A stretch of 64,000 nucleotides of DNA from the NCBI GenBank assembly GCA_026419785.1, contig JAODTK010004632.1, positions 98,227 through 162,226 on the forward strand, given 5' to 3'. Both the position numbers and the translations under genes were made by a program. Source of the stretch: Sclerodactyla briareus (lineage: Eukaryota > Echinodermata > Holothuroidea > Dendrochirotida > Sclerodactylidae). The notes beneath the pieces were generated by a model. The model did not search any database and was not told the DNA's origin. It saw only the letters and a list, made by a program, of their open reading frames with translations. Shown here in pieces: positions 10,584-22,474 of the stretch (position 1 is its first letter; every line of letters starts with the position of its first letter).

Positions 10584-12439
10584 CACTCACCTATCCTGTA
10601 TGAGTGGCTAGTGTAGGCTACACCCATCTCATCATGTTGGTGCTACAGCATAACTTGAGGGAAAAAAGACAGATTTCTTTCTCCTGCTAATTGCATGAAT
10701 CTCTCCCAAGAAATTCCTTCCCTCCCAAACTTTTGGGGTTTTGGGTGTTGTTTAATAGTGTTACTTTCGATGCAAACTCCGTTTCAAGTGAACAATCCTC
10801 TAAAAACTTGTTAACTCGTTAAAAAACCCCTTTCGGGTATCACAACGCAGGTGTGGTACGCAGTGCCATGGTGCTAGCAACAATAATGAATGGATAATTC
10901 GTCTTAAACACCTCAACATTAGGGCCTTACCATTGAAATGTTTCTTGTAATTATATAATTACACCACAATGTTTAATCCATATATGGCTTGATACACTAA
11001 TCTATTGAACTGTACTGAATGACTACTAAAGTGGAAGTGCCTAGAAACATTCTAATATCAAATGGGCATGACTGGCCAGTCATAGTACATGATCACAAGG
11101 AGGAGTAACCCCAACTTCTGGTCTCTTATTGCTGAGGGCCTACTGATCGGGAAGATGAGAGACCACAGAAAGGATGATCATTGTTACTAGGAATTGTAAG
11201 AATAGGTACTGAGTCATGGGTTAAAAGAGATAGGAATTGGTATAAAACTTAGAACATTACAACCATCACCTGAACCTAACCCCTACTAATCCCCTAGGGC
11301 CTAACCCACCCCTAATCTCTAATGTTAACACTGACTACTGAAAACCGAATTTTTCTGATCCTAATGAAGCAATTTCTCCGATTTCCAAATCACAGCCCAG
11401 TACCAAGATGAAAATGAGGCTATCAACTCCTCTCCTCTGTTGTCACTAGCCTTTCAATCTATTCATAACAATTCAATGTAGCTATGTAAAGGGTTGAGAA
11501 CGGAACAGAGTGGCTCTGCTATGCATTAGCAGTGAACCTTGACTGTTTTGGGAGAGAATGTCCTCCTGGGATAATGATTTGGAAGCTTTTTCCTGCAGTT
11601 TTGGTTTCCAAACTTCCCTATATCTCACCCCTTATTGCCATAGTGTACTCTCGTCTTCATGGAATGGAATGCTTAATTTGAGTGGGAAAAATCAGATTTC
11701 ATTCAAATTCTCTGTGATAAGTTCAGTTTAGTGAAAAAAAAAAAAAAAAAAAAAAGGGTAAGGAAGGACAAAATCTACATGAAAGACCCTGGAGACACAA
11801 CATTCCGAAATGAAGAATACCCCAGATTGCCGAGAAGTCGCCCACATTCTGACAAATTAATAAAGACTTTTTTCAACGTATTCAACTTTGAAAGCCGAAC
11901 CGCCTCCTCAGAAGCTATTCACTCATTAATACCTCTGGCGGAAGAAATATTTTGAATACCAATCTCAGTGTTTGGCCATGAAGCTTGAGGCAATGCCCCT
12001 ATTGGTGGTAACAATGGAAAACTCAAGATATAGTAACAAAATTTAAAGACATCTAATCCATGACAATCTTAACAAAACCCCTGAATCAAATCCCCTCGAA
12101 TTCATCTCAGCCTCATTGAAATTAGACCGAGAAGCCCTAATCTTTCCTCTTAAGATAAATCTCAGGACAGTGATTTGACTTGGTAGCCCTCCGCTGAACG
12201 TTTTCATAGATACCTGCTTATCTTCTTTTGATAATCAAGGACAGAATACTGTCATTCCTGTGAGGTCTCAACTAGTTTGCTTATTCCCTAACAGCCTGAC
12301 GACAAAATATTTATCAAGGAAACTGCAGTTTTTGGGGAACGTCTAATCAAACCAAGAATCCATTACATTACCTCCCTCGCAGCTTCAGCAAACTGCTAGA
12401 GAGTTTCAAAGAAGAATCAAATGAACTCTGAGATCCTCT
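10584..12439. other. No gene seen
   Basis: Contains an A tract of about 22 bases (near 11733-11754) and CCTAA-rich patches near 11270-11330. The tail end of the retrotransposon at 12440 may extend into 12000-12440, but no coding match is visible there. Confidence 0.4.
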
Positions 12440-13440
12440 TCTAATTCATCTGATGAAGGAAGCATTTTTTTGGCGATTGTGGAAAACCAACATGCATACC
12501 TTGCACTTCTCGGTATTGAAAAACATTTTGCCAATCGAATTGACCATGTTAGATATTATATCAAGAGCCCTTTGAACAATGGCAACATCTTCGTTCGAAG
12601 CGACCTCCAAGGCGGATACCACTTGTATCCTCCGCATTTTTTTTAACTATGGAAGGCACCGAATCTTCAAGATCGACAATATACGTCAGAAAAAGTATTG
12701 GCGATAACCGATCTTGGGGACACACGGTGACCTTATTCCAAGAAGATGACACTGACAGCAAAATCCACTCAAGGATTGCCCCTTACTGCCAACACTCTTC
12801 AATTTGATCAAGAGTCCCGCTCATGAGGACCTTGTCAAAAGCTTTTTGGCAGTCTTGGAACGTTATAAAAAATTCCCAACAGCACTGTCCTTTGTCCACT
12901 GCACTTGTAACATCTTCCATAAATCTTAAGAGATTGTCAAACGATTTTCCTAAACCATGCTTAGACCCGAATTAGACTATACTCTTGAAAAAGTGGATAT
13001 GATCCCGAATACGGATTCTACACCTTGCAACACTAGTAGGGTGGGGGGGGGTGGGGGGCGACTCACTACCTGTAATTACAGGAGACTGATGGCCTTTTCT
13101 TGAAGATTGGAGATATGTTAGCCCTCCTCTTGCAGGTTTTTATTGAAAAATAATAGTCATGGAACAGACAACTGGTTCGGCAAAGAATTCAATATAATGT
13201 GTGCACTCTGTTGATCAGGAGCTTTACCACTTCTGAGTTCCTGAGTTCTCCTTTATCACCTCAGGCGATCACACTATATTCAATACTATTATGGGCACAC
13301 TAACCACGATATTGTTGAATTATCCAAGTTCTCCTGATTGAAAACCGTCGAAAACTAGTTTTAAGATGCTGGCCATCTCTTGACGATCACTATTTGTATT
13401 GCCCAAATCGGAAAGTACAATGGACCAATCTGTCTTTGCC
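12440..13440 (-). mobile_element. Degraded non-LTR retrotransposon, reverse transcriptase region (jockey/CR1-like)
   Basis: Reading the minus strand in mixed frames gives the standard order of a LINE reverse transcriptase. REMASIL and EVIKE come first, then SGKAPDQ-like and IFNK-like pieces, ISPIFKK- and VITGS-like text, then HGLGKSFDNLL, FQKAFDKV, the palm segment VCPQDRLSPILFLTYI, a (A)EDT box in place of ADDT, and finally FNTEKCKVC. Stops and frameshifts are frequent. Some may be assembly errors, but the copy is also incomplete: no endonuclease domain is visible upstream. It is not expected to be active. Confidence 0.85.
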
Positions 13441-13499
13441 CCTCGCTTCCCCTACCATAAAGAACAAGCGATTGCCCCATTTCTCGCTGTTTGCCTGAT

Positions 13500-13625
13500 C
13501 AGCATTGTTGGAGTCGACTCCAGCTAATCCGAGTCCTCAGCATCCTAGTCAAGCCGATTCCTCAACTCCGAGTCTGAGTCAAGTCCTAGTCCTTCTGTCC
13601 GAGTTCGAGTCCTTATAAAAACTCG
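13500..13625. repeat. GAGTC-rich low-complexity tract
   Basis: Dense GAGTC/GACTC pentamers (CCGAGTCTGAGTCAAGTCC and similar). A second such tract lies at 14250-14370; between them sits ~620 bp with a 122-codon plus frame (13707-14075) that I cannot assign. Confidence 0.7.
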
Positions 13626-14249
13626 GCATTTAGCAAAAATGAATAAGCCCAGTATTGGATTCAAACTAGCAAGTTACTACAGTTAGATGTTGATCCCCCG
13701 AAGACTGTGTATGATAATATTGCACGTTCGGCCCATGCAACATTCATACGTTTCCACCATTCCTATTCACGAGCTGGCCGCTCATCAAGAAAGTTTATAG
13801 CATGGCCATGTAAATTGTGCACTAACATGCTAAAACGGAAACAAATGACCAAACAAAAATCATCAGTACTCTCACGTAGACGTGCCTGCCTGCCTACCTA
13901 CCATTTGGAGCATATATTTTTCCAGACAGCAAAAACATTCGTAAGTATTTTTTCTTGCATTCAAGAACATCACAAATTCCACCGTCTTTGCCGCCATGTG
14001 AATGCGGTATGTTCTCCTGTGCTGTACATATGTGACACCTTCGCTGACAAGCCATTTCAAACCGGCACAGCTTAGTCCCTAATAGTACTATTCGCTCACT
14101 CCAAAATTGGGAGGAGCGATTAAGGACATTGACAGAAAAACAAGGCAAAGTAGTTAATGATATTTTTGAATTTCAATGTTTAATATTGCATTATCTCCTC
14201 ATAATCTTCAGGATTTTCGTCAAGGATTTTTTTGAGCGGTCGTGAACCT

Positions 14250-14370
14250 GTACTCGACCGGCGTGCCCCGAGTCCCAGCAGCCCGATTTGGAGTCATTGA
14301 ATCCCAGTCCGAGTCCGAGACCACAAATTGGGTCTCGAGACCGGACTGACGGACTCGAGTCCTCCAACAC
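14250..14370. repeat. GAGTC-rich low-complexity tract (second)
   Basis: Same pentamer vocabulary as 13500-13625 (CCCAGTCCGAGTCCGAGACC). The two tracts could be arms of one element, but no terminal duplication was found. Confidence 0.65.
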
Positions 14371-14862
14371 GATGATCAGTGGCTTCTTTAATAAAATTAA
14401 GAGATTTATAATGTAATAATATAAATACATTGTATATAGCGAATAATCAAAGAATTAAGTGGGATGGAATGAAAAAAATGAATAATAGCAATAGCAAAGT
14501 GAGTAAATATGTACATGTAATGGTATCCAATCCTCTTAAATTATTAAACATTCATCGCCACATTGACTACTCACCTTGGAACATAGCAACCTTAACAACA
14601 GACTGTGGGTCTTAAGCATGATCCTACCTACCCTGGGGGTCTCTCTCCTTAACTTGAACCAATAATTACTGATTTAATAGTTCCCGCCGATTACTGATTG
14701 GCCACACAAATGTAAATGGACCCTATGCCCCACCGTAGCTCACAGTCGATACTGGTCCTAAAATCTAATAAAGTTTATCCTATAATATCCTCGATTTCAC
14801 CCCCAAAAATTATGCCCTTCATATATACGTCTACTACTTCAAGCACTCCCTAGGTAGTTCAC

Positions 14863-14880
14863 ACCCCCCCCCCCCCCCCC
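14863..14880 (+). repeat. Poly-C tract
   Basis: About 18 consecutive C. Similar homopolymers occur at 26195-26212, 30194-30208 and 56630-56646 (C) and near 20217-20233 and 20385-20401 (G). Their lengths are unreliable in noisy reads. Confidence 0.8.
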
Positions 14881-14943
14881 GACCCCTCTCACAGCTGCTG
14901 CAGCATCCCCTGTCTAGCATGCCCTCACCAAAAAAATCATACT

Positions 14944-14961
14944 ACTCGCCAAATGGCGAGT
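14944..14961. repeat. 18 bp perfect palindrome
   Basis: ACTCGCCA-AA-TGGCGAGT. The half-site AACTCGCCAT recurs at about 15000. It may be a transposon-end fragment. Confidence 0.6.
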
Positions 14962-14999
14962 TGTAACATAAAACTGGCTTGCCCCAATTTTCAAAATCA

Positions 15000-15949
15000 A
15001 CTCGCCATATTCTCGAGGCCGATGTTAAAGACATCGAAGACTGGAAAAGGTCGTCGGCCATGAAATTATATCATGAAATGCATTCTGTATTATGGATAGT
15101 TATTTTTCAACTACCTTCACTCCCACCAAATTATTTGTGCTTCCTTCCGCTTTCATTCTCTCGCGCAAGTAAGAAATTAATTTACGAGTCTGGATGCCGT
15201 TATTGTCAATACACTGTGCAGTAGCTGTAACATTAATATTAGCCAGGCTGACGTAGAGTACCGCCGCACCAAAACAAACCGCACTCAGGTCGCTGTCCGA
15301 AGCGCCGGTTTGGTATTTTTCAACACACAGACTTTTGTTTAGGTCTAATGAAGAAAAATAATCAGACAGGCGATCGCCCCCAGTGTCTAGAGTGGAATAA
15401 CCATCTATTAGCCCTCCTATGCAGTGTAACCGGACACCTCAGGCCGTTGGCTGTTTATGTACGGTGTGTCTGAGGCTCTCTGGGCTATAGCGGTGCTATA
15501 GGGGTATTCCCTGTAACTCAGTTTGCTCAATCACTTGTGTCACCATGTTCCCTACAAATTTTTTTCAACACATATGCCCATAAGTTGATATGGATCATAC
15601 ACTAATGAAATCTCTGTCTGTTTACAGATAGGAATACTATTTAGATGAATGAAAATACCATACCTGGGGGGTTGAAAGTTGAAATGAGTAAAAAAGCTTC
15701 AAATAGATATATTCTGTATATTAATAGTTATGCTGAGCTATGGTGCCAAGACTAAGAACCATTCCTAAATGGGTAGCTGGGAGGGAAATAATATCGGCCA
15801 AAAAATGTATGGAGTTTTGTATGCGCTATTCTACTCATTTCAATACTTCTCCACATTAGGATTCCTGATAACAACATTTTTATGAAATATTTCATATTCC
15901 ATTACAAATGAGCACCTTGTCTCAAACATCAGCCATATCGGCATACAGT
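15000..15949. other. No gene seen
   Basis: Unique-looking sequence with an 81-codon frame at 14979-15224 and no recognisable family or splice context. Confidence 0.4.
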
Positions 15950-17000
15950 CTTAGATGCTGTTGCATGAAAATGTTATTTTGCATTATTTGGTCCATAAGG
16001 AACCTTGAATGACCTTTTGATGACATTACAGTTCTCATGAAAAATGTTACCCTTTATAATATGCTGGCAGTCCCCAAATTTCACCCTATCACACACAGTC
16101 ACTAGAGCGGTTGCAGGTAATGTTATTAGTTGCATTTCTTGGTTCATGATGGCCTTGAATGACCATTTGGTGACTATACAGTTTTTTGGAAAATGCTTGC
16201 CTCCATGTGATGGCCCAACCCTGAATTATAATGTAATCATATACACACGCCTCTGCTATGGCCCAAAAGGTATCAAAATCGACTTTGACCCCTTGTAACT
16301 TGCAAACCAGGTGTCAGATCGAAGCGGGAGTTGGTTTCGTCTATGTAGCACCAGAGCTCATCCATATCCTTAAATTTTTACGGTTTCATTTCCTTTGCCC
16401 TGTAGCCCCCCGCAACTCCTGAAATAAGCACCTTTTCTTAAAACCTTGACCTTTGACCTTTTACCTCATTTTAGATGTTTTGATCCACTTGCCCCCCAAT
16501 TACCATGACCAATCTGTATGAGCACCCTAACTGCACTCAATTTCTATTGTTATTGGCCTTTTAAACAAAACTCAAAAAAATGGTACTCATGCAAATTATT
16601 CACATTAAATGCCTTCAGTGATCTTGACACTTTGTTAGTTGACTGGATGAAGGTGTACTATCTCCACCAATTTTCATGGGATTCCACCAACTTTAAAACT
16701 GCATGAACATGCGAAATTTGGACAAGGTAAATGCTAATTATAACATTAATGACCTTTAGTGACCTCCCCTATTATAAAATTTGATGGTCTTTACATAACC
16801 CATCTCCACCGAGTTTCCTCAAATCCAACAAACTTTTAGAAATCGCATGAATTTTGCAACTTAGACTACTTATTACATATTCATGCCCCGGAATCTAATC
16901 AGTCGTGACACTCCATAGTTTTGTTATATTTCTGAACTGCAATCACCAATCCTCTCTGATCAAGAAGATACTTGTACACAAGCTTCCGGCCAATTTTCAT
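15950..17000 (+). repeat. Diverged copies of the ~620 bp repeat unit
   Basis: Shares TGACCCCTTGTAACTTGCAA, CAGATCGAAGCGGGAGTTG, ACCTTGACC/TTTGACC runs and CTCCATGTGATG with the units at 36.6-38.4 and 39.9-41.0 kb, in the same order but with many substitutions. The 84-codon frame at 16044-16298 belongs to it. Confidence 0.7.
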
Positions 17001-18477
17001 TAAATATGCAAATGATATGGTCGTTTCGGGACGAACAGTGGATGCACATCGACAACTCTTCCTCGTACGCCTCAACAAAGAGGTTTCAGCATGACAGCTT
17101 CAACGGTTTAGGAGATATTGAAACGCACATAATGGGAAGACAGACACAGACCAAACACAAACCATGCAAGGAGGATGATCCTTTAACGATAATCTGCATG
17201 AGGGAGTATATATCCTTTATATACAAGATGTTACACAGTAGATTTTGTGGCCAACATACCCCTGATACTGAGATATATTTGTTTTTTTCTGGTTGCCCTT
17301 TTTATTCCCATCAACATGAAGAGACTATCAAATCAGTTTAATTGATTTGTGCACGTCATGTTAGCATCAATGAAGAAAATCCTGATAAATCATGATATCC
17401 TCACTTATTTGTGAGTGTCCTGCCACCAGCACCACATTATCATATGTTTTCCTAACATTCTAATTTACATGAATATCACCCCGGAAATCTTATTTTTCTA
17501 ACTCAATTCAAGCATTAACTTAAGTTTCTGCTCATATGACCTAATGACACTCCATGAAGACCTTCACTGTTTATCATGGTAGGCTGTGCTCGCAGATTTT
17601 GACTGCTGGATATCATTTTTACGATTTTATTTTATTTTAATTGCACTCGCACAAAGAACAAGTGGCACCACAAGATATAAAACAAGAAAGTTTTAGTTTG
17701 GCAGGATAACATAGAAAACGCTGAAATCAGTCTTATTCCACTGTTGTCCCTATAAAATAGAACATAAAAAAAACCACCAAAGACATCCAACGCACCAAGG
17801 CCAAACAACTCATAACCAAAAATAGGGAGTCCTCTTCTTCCACAGTGGTCCGATGGGGTTTTTTCATTGCACTTGGAACTAGACCAGCATTACAATCAAT
17901 CACCAATGGGCCTCAGAAATGTAGTCGAGGCCCATCCTCGCCTCGAATTTGCCCGCCTCGTTTTGGTCCTCGAGCCCCATACATACAGTGTACAAACTCA
18001 TGAAATGAGCCTGGCCTCGTCCTCGGCTTGCCGACCTCAGGCACCCCATCAGGCATTTAGATTAGTACCAGTCAGCAGCCAGATTGTTCCATGCTAACAA
18101 TAGGAAATGAAATGTCAATTGCCTGCATAGACTGACTGGTATGATGAATGAGGGATGTCAACCCATACGACCACACCTTCCTGGCTGTATTCAAACCTGA
18201 GTTTCAATGGAAAAATATATATATAATATTTATTTTTTTTCTTTCCCAGGATAGTGTTGTCCATACCGTCAGTTCTTCATGACGAATGTTCGGCTAAGGG
18301 TTTAACCGTCATTTCATCAACCACTATTGCAGATGCTTACACCAGACAGAGGAGACGTCTTTCATATGTATGATTCCGGCAGCCACCCCTCCCTTCTCCC
18401 CCCCCTCCATGAGCCACTACCAGAAGGAATTTGAACACAAAATTGAATGATCGATTGTCACTGGGGTTTATCTGTTG
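17001..18477. other. No gene seen
   Basis: Includes a 111-codon plus frame (17006-17341) without recognisable motifs, a region with repeated CCTCG/CTCGGC (17930-18040) and a polypyrimidine run near 18230. Nothing is assignable. Confidence 0.4.
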
Positions 18478-18905
18478 TTATCTCATCGGTCCTGATTGCT
18501 GATGAGATATTGTAGTCACTTTTCCATTTCACTTATATTTACTGTTGCTGGTTGCCAAAATAAGCAACGGTGCTACGTAACCATAATTGATTTGGAACTA
18601 TTCACTGATGGGTACCCGTTGGTGGAGTCCCATGGGGGCCGGGTTGATCCATCATGAGTGCACTTGCAAAGTGTCCTTTTGTGTGGTGTGTGTGCTGTTT
18701 GCGTGTCCCTCAGATTTTTGATGGTTTTCGCAAATATCTCTATTTTGGAGTGACTGAACAAAGTGAAATTTTGCACACGCTTGAATAGTCACGAAACACA
18801 TTATTGCTCTCAAAATTAGACAGAAACTAGCAACATTGGGGAATTTAGGAGGCAAAGACCAAATTTGGGGGCAATTTCTCATTTTTACCAGTTTTTCCCT
18901 ATTTT
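18478..18905 (-). mobile_element. Hairpin-ended repeat, copy 3 (minus)
   Basis: Read on the minus strand it runs GTGACTATTCAAGCGTGTGC, GATATTTGCGAAAACCATC, AAAAATCTGAGGGACACGCA, an ACAC-rich stretch, GTGCACTCAT, then GGTTACGTAGCACCGTTGC and GTGAAATGGAAAAGTGACT. It ends in the hairpin ATCTCATCAG...CGATGAGAT (18478-18510). The same order, with the same hairpin at the same end, is seen at 25430-25624 and 26650-26978. Confidence 0.7.
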
Positions 18906-19049
18906 TTAAGATATTCCCTTATTCCAATGGCTTGAATGATTTCAAACTTTGTAGCCATGTAAAAAGGCACAAGTAACAACTTTTCCTATGCAATCCTGGA
19001 TGGGTGTACACGATCTGATTAGATTTTGGGCCGCAAGTCATACTTGAGT

Positions 19050-20640
19050 TGGGTAATTGCTCATTTTATGTAATTTTTTGTTTCAAGCTCTTTAGAAGAT
19101 ATGTCAAGAACTGTATGTCTACAGTGATGTAGTTTTGGCATGTAGGACTGTATGACAGGTGATGAACTAGATTGATTTTTCAGCCTAAAATATGCTAAGT
19201 AAACTAATTTGCATAATTTATGCGAATTTTTCGAGTTGTCGGATTTCCACGAAACTTGGTGGGCTGTGGTCTACCCATGGTTCCCGAGAAATTTTTAAAA
19301 GTAAAGTCACTGGAGGTCATTTAATTGTGTCTGATTTGCATCTTTATGCAATTGTTGAAAGTTGTTGGATTGCCACAAAATTTGGTAGATGTGATCCACA
19401 TTTGATCCTGTTCATTTTGAAGTACAGCTGGGGTCAGTAGAGGTCATGTATGTGCCTAATTGCATAATATATCCAATTTCAACTTTGTAGAATTTTGACA
19501 AACTATTAGGTGTGGCCGTAACATTTCCTGGATCTGATGTGTTTGATGTTCAGGAATTTGATGATGGACATCATATAATAAGCTCTGTTAGAATAAAGCA
19601 TTGAGGAAGGGTAAAACATAGCTCCCGTGAATTTTATGCTGTTATAAGATATTGTTGTGCCTAAAATTGTAGAATTTATCCAATTTCCAACTTGGAAATT
19701 TGCCAAACTCGGTAGTATGGTCTGTTACAAGTTCTGAATCTGATGTGTTTGAGGTTCCTGAATTTGATTGAATTCCATCATTATTAATAGCTTCTGTTAG
19801 AATAAAGCACTGAAGAACAAGTAAACCATAGCTCTGTGACATTGTGCTGTTAAAGGCTGCCCACAAGCAAACCCTCTCTTACCCAACCAAGTTGATTAGA
19901 CCTTCAAAAATACTGTAACATATTGCTTTCCTCTCTTCTTCTGGGGACGGGTACAAATGTGGAGGTTCCTAAGATATATTTTGGGACATCCTTGACTGCT
20001 GTGTGGGATAGTTTGTTGGTGTGTGGGGAAGAGGTGGGGGAGGGTGTTTGCTGACTGGCAGGGGGGGGGGGATGGCATGTCCTGGTGACTTTGGAAAATA
20101 AAAGGCAATGGAATAATGAAGGAAATGTTTTAAAAGGAAAGTTGGATTCGGGTCAAAGAAGTGAGTTGACTGAGCGAAAAACTTTATCAAAATTGGGTAT
20201 TTATGGAGAGAAGAGTGGGGGGGGGGGGGGGGGATGCATGTCATGGGGGGCTTGTTGGAAAATAAAAAGGGCATGAATTATGAAAGGCAATGATTTTAAA
20301 AGGCCAGTTGGATTCTGGGTCAAAAGAAGGAGTTGACTGAGCGATATTACTTTATCAAAATGGGGTAGTTATGGAGAGAAGAGTGGGGGGGGGGGGGGGG
20401 GAGTGAGGAGGGGGATGAAGGAAAAGGAAAAAGGCAATTAAGGGACTTATTGGTCGTTATTTTAGGATTGTAGTGTTTATATGGGAAATATGTGATGTTC
20501 ATTTGACATCATAACGATGGTCTGGCATGAACTGTTGTTGTGTAATAGGGGTAGGTAGTGAATAATAGAAACCACCGTCGAGCCACCAGGCGAGACACTC
20601 TTTTTGGCGATTCGCCCTTGTTGATTCACAACAGTGGGAA
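19050..20640 (+). mobile_element. ~1.5 kb repeat element, copy 1
   Basis: The order is: units with TTTGCATAATTTATGC and CGAAACTTGGTGG (family C type, 19190-19440); TTAGAATAAAGCA twice; AAACCCTCTCTTACCCAACC; GATATATTTTGGGACATCC; a G tract; two versions of a ~130 bp segment (TTGGATTCGGGTCAAAGAAG ... GAGAGAAGAGTGGGG) that itself ends in G tracts; GGAAATATGTGAT; then a 3' hairpin-like AGGCGAGAC...TTCGCCC (20589-20616). The identical order, inverted, lies at 61020-62540. Confidence 0.8.
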
Positions 20641-21017
20641 TATCATGCAATGGAAAGTTTTATGTCATAACTGTCTCTTTTTCTATCAGATGAACCCACT
20701 ACAAAGGTACCTAAACAACAAGAGTTCTCATGCACAAAAGGCCACTCTTCTAGAAAAGGACTGCGAAAGAGAGAGAATCGGGGAAGACTACAGACCCTAG
20801 ACTCCACCAGCCTGGGTAAAAAAACAACAACAAAGAACGTTGAAATAGAAGAAATCAGTGAGCATGAAGGTCATCTCTAGTCTCTCTCACAGGTAGCCAC
20901 ACAGGGTTAGACCCTCCTGAGGGTTGAAATTGAGGGACGGTCCCGCCTTAATAGCAGGGTATGGATGGTCGCAGTCTGAGCCCAAATCCGTACACCACGA
21001 TGAGGGATCTGTTGCCC

Positions 21018-21101
21018 TTCCCATTGCACATATGCTATGCATATAGTCTGTGCCCACTTCCAATGTACATATGCTATGCAGGTAGTCTGTGCCCCCTCCC
21101 C
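21018..21101 (+). repeat. Tandem duplication, ~41 bp x 2
   Basis: CACATATGCTATGCATATAG then GTCTGTGCCC, repeated as TACATATGCTATGCAGGTAG then GTCTGTGCCC. Confidence 0.75.
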
Positions 21102-22270
21102 TAGATGTTGTCAGGTTTGTAGGAATAGGTCTCTAATCTTTATGGTTGTCTGGGACGCTGGGTTCACAATCATCGGGAACAACTGAAATTTGCCACCAGA
21201 TGACTACCAAATGCGGTTCAGGATGGACTACCATTTTTCGCCAGTACAGGGGATTCATCATACAATATGGGAAGTTTAAGATAGAAAAATATTTTGTTAC
21301 CATTTTCTGAATGCCTATTGCCTTTTAGCTCAATACAAGGATACACAACAGTAGATAAAATCTCCCCCCCAAATTGTTAGTGTGATCACTCAATTCTCCG
21401 AACATACTACGAGTATACATCCCAGTTTTCTCCCGCTGTTGGCGATGTCTAACGGTGGGAAATGAGAACGAAAGAAAATACATTAAAAAGTGATAATGGG
21501 TCATTGCATTTCATCCTTATGCGAGGTGATTTTTAGTCGAGAATGAACATTCTCTGTTGTGAGACATAAAACAATTCAGTCAATTGAAACTGTAGCTCTT
21601 CTGGTACCGAAGGACTGGTTGAGCTGCTGACTCTCAGCAAAGGTCATCATTAACCAATAGTTCTAGAAACAAAAAACCATACAAAATTAAACTATATGGA
21701 TGCCTTACAAATAGTCATTTCGGCATAGACAATTAAGTCATCCATTATGATGAAGGATCCACATTCCATCTCATCTTAGGGCATGTATGTTACATGTTTG
21801 CCCCTATGCAGATACACTAATTGGCGTTTGCACAGTAGGGGACTAAAACAAATTGTTTCACTTTTTTTTTTTTTCAATATACGTATCGGACTTCACTATT
21901 GCGCACAATGCAAATGACTTAGAGCCACCAAACAGAAACCATGGATCCCAGATGGAGGCATGTTATTCATACCAGGTATTTAGTGAGAGATTTATGCGCA
22001 GAACCTGGTCTCATTCTTCATTGCTAATATCGTCACACAATGTGTGCTGGTGAAAAATGCCTAAAAAATAAAATAAAAATTATTGCATCTAGTAGTAGGG
22101 TTTCCCAGTGGAAGCAAGCTTCCCTATGGGCGGCACATGCCTTTGTGAGACCTTCCCAGATACTGCATATTGAGCCAGCACAGCAAATGCCAAATTGTGA
22201 TTCGAAATGAAACGAGCAACGGAACGCCCCAGTATCCACACAGACCTTCATCATCGAATGGGAGCGCTTC
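21102..22270. other. No gene seen
   Basis: No supported exon; a T tract sits near 21863-21874. Confidence 0.4.
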
Positions 22271-22474
22271 AAACGACATGGTGTAGCTACAGTAGCCATA
22301 GGAGCTACTAGCAGCCAAAAGCCGTTGCAATGCAAGCCTCGGAAATCCATAACATTTCACCACAGAGGCAAGACCCAACTCTTCAAAATGGTTCTCGTTT
22401 CGGTGATAGTAGCCACTGATCATCAAACGATAATGGTGTAGCTACTAGTAGCATAGGCCTACTAGGCAGCCAGC
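22271..22474 (+). repeat. ~47 bp direct repeat, two copies ~155 bp apart
   Basis: CAAACGACATGGTGTAGCTA at 22271 and CAAACGATAATGGTGTAGCT at 22425 each lead into a CTAGTAGC/CATAGG-type stretch and end in AGCAGCC/GGCAGCC. The two overlapping ~100-codon minus frames here (22033-22426) lie within and beside the repeat and are not assigned. Confidence 0.65.

Noticed and set aside
13707..14148. Overlapping 122- and 84-codon frames between GAGTC tracts
   Set aside because: No recognisable motif on either strand and no splice signals that agree.
18478..18510. Hairpin CTGATGAG...CGAA as a hammerhead ribozyme
   Set aside because: The two conserved pieces are in the wrong order and separated only by a small loop; no third stem or cleavage triplet can be drawn.
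22033..22426. Two overlapping ~100-codon minus frames
   Set aside because: Both cross a local direct repeat and neither resembles a known protein.
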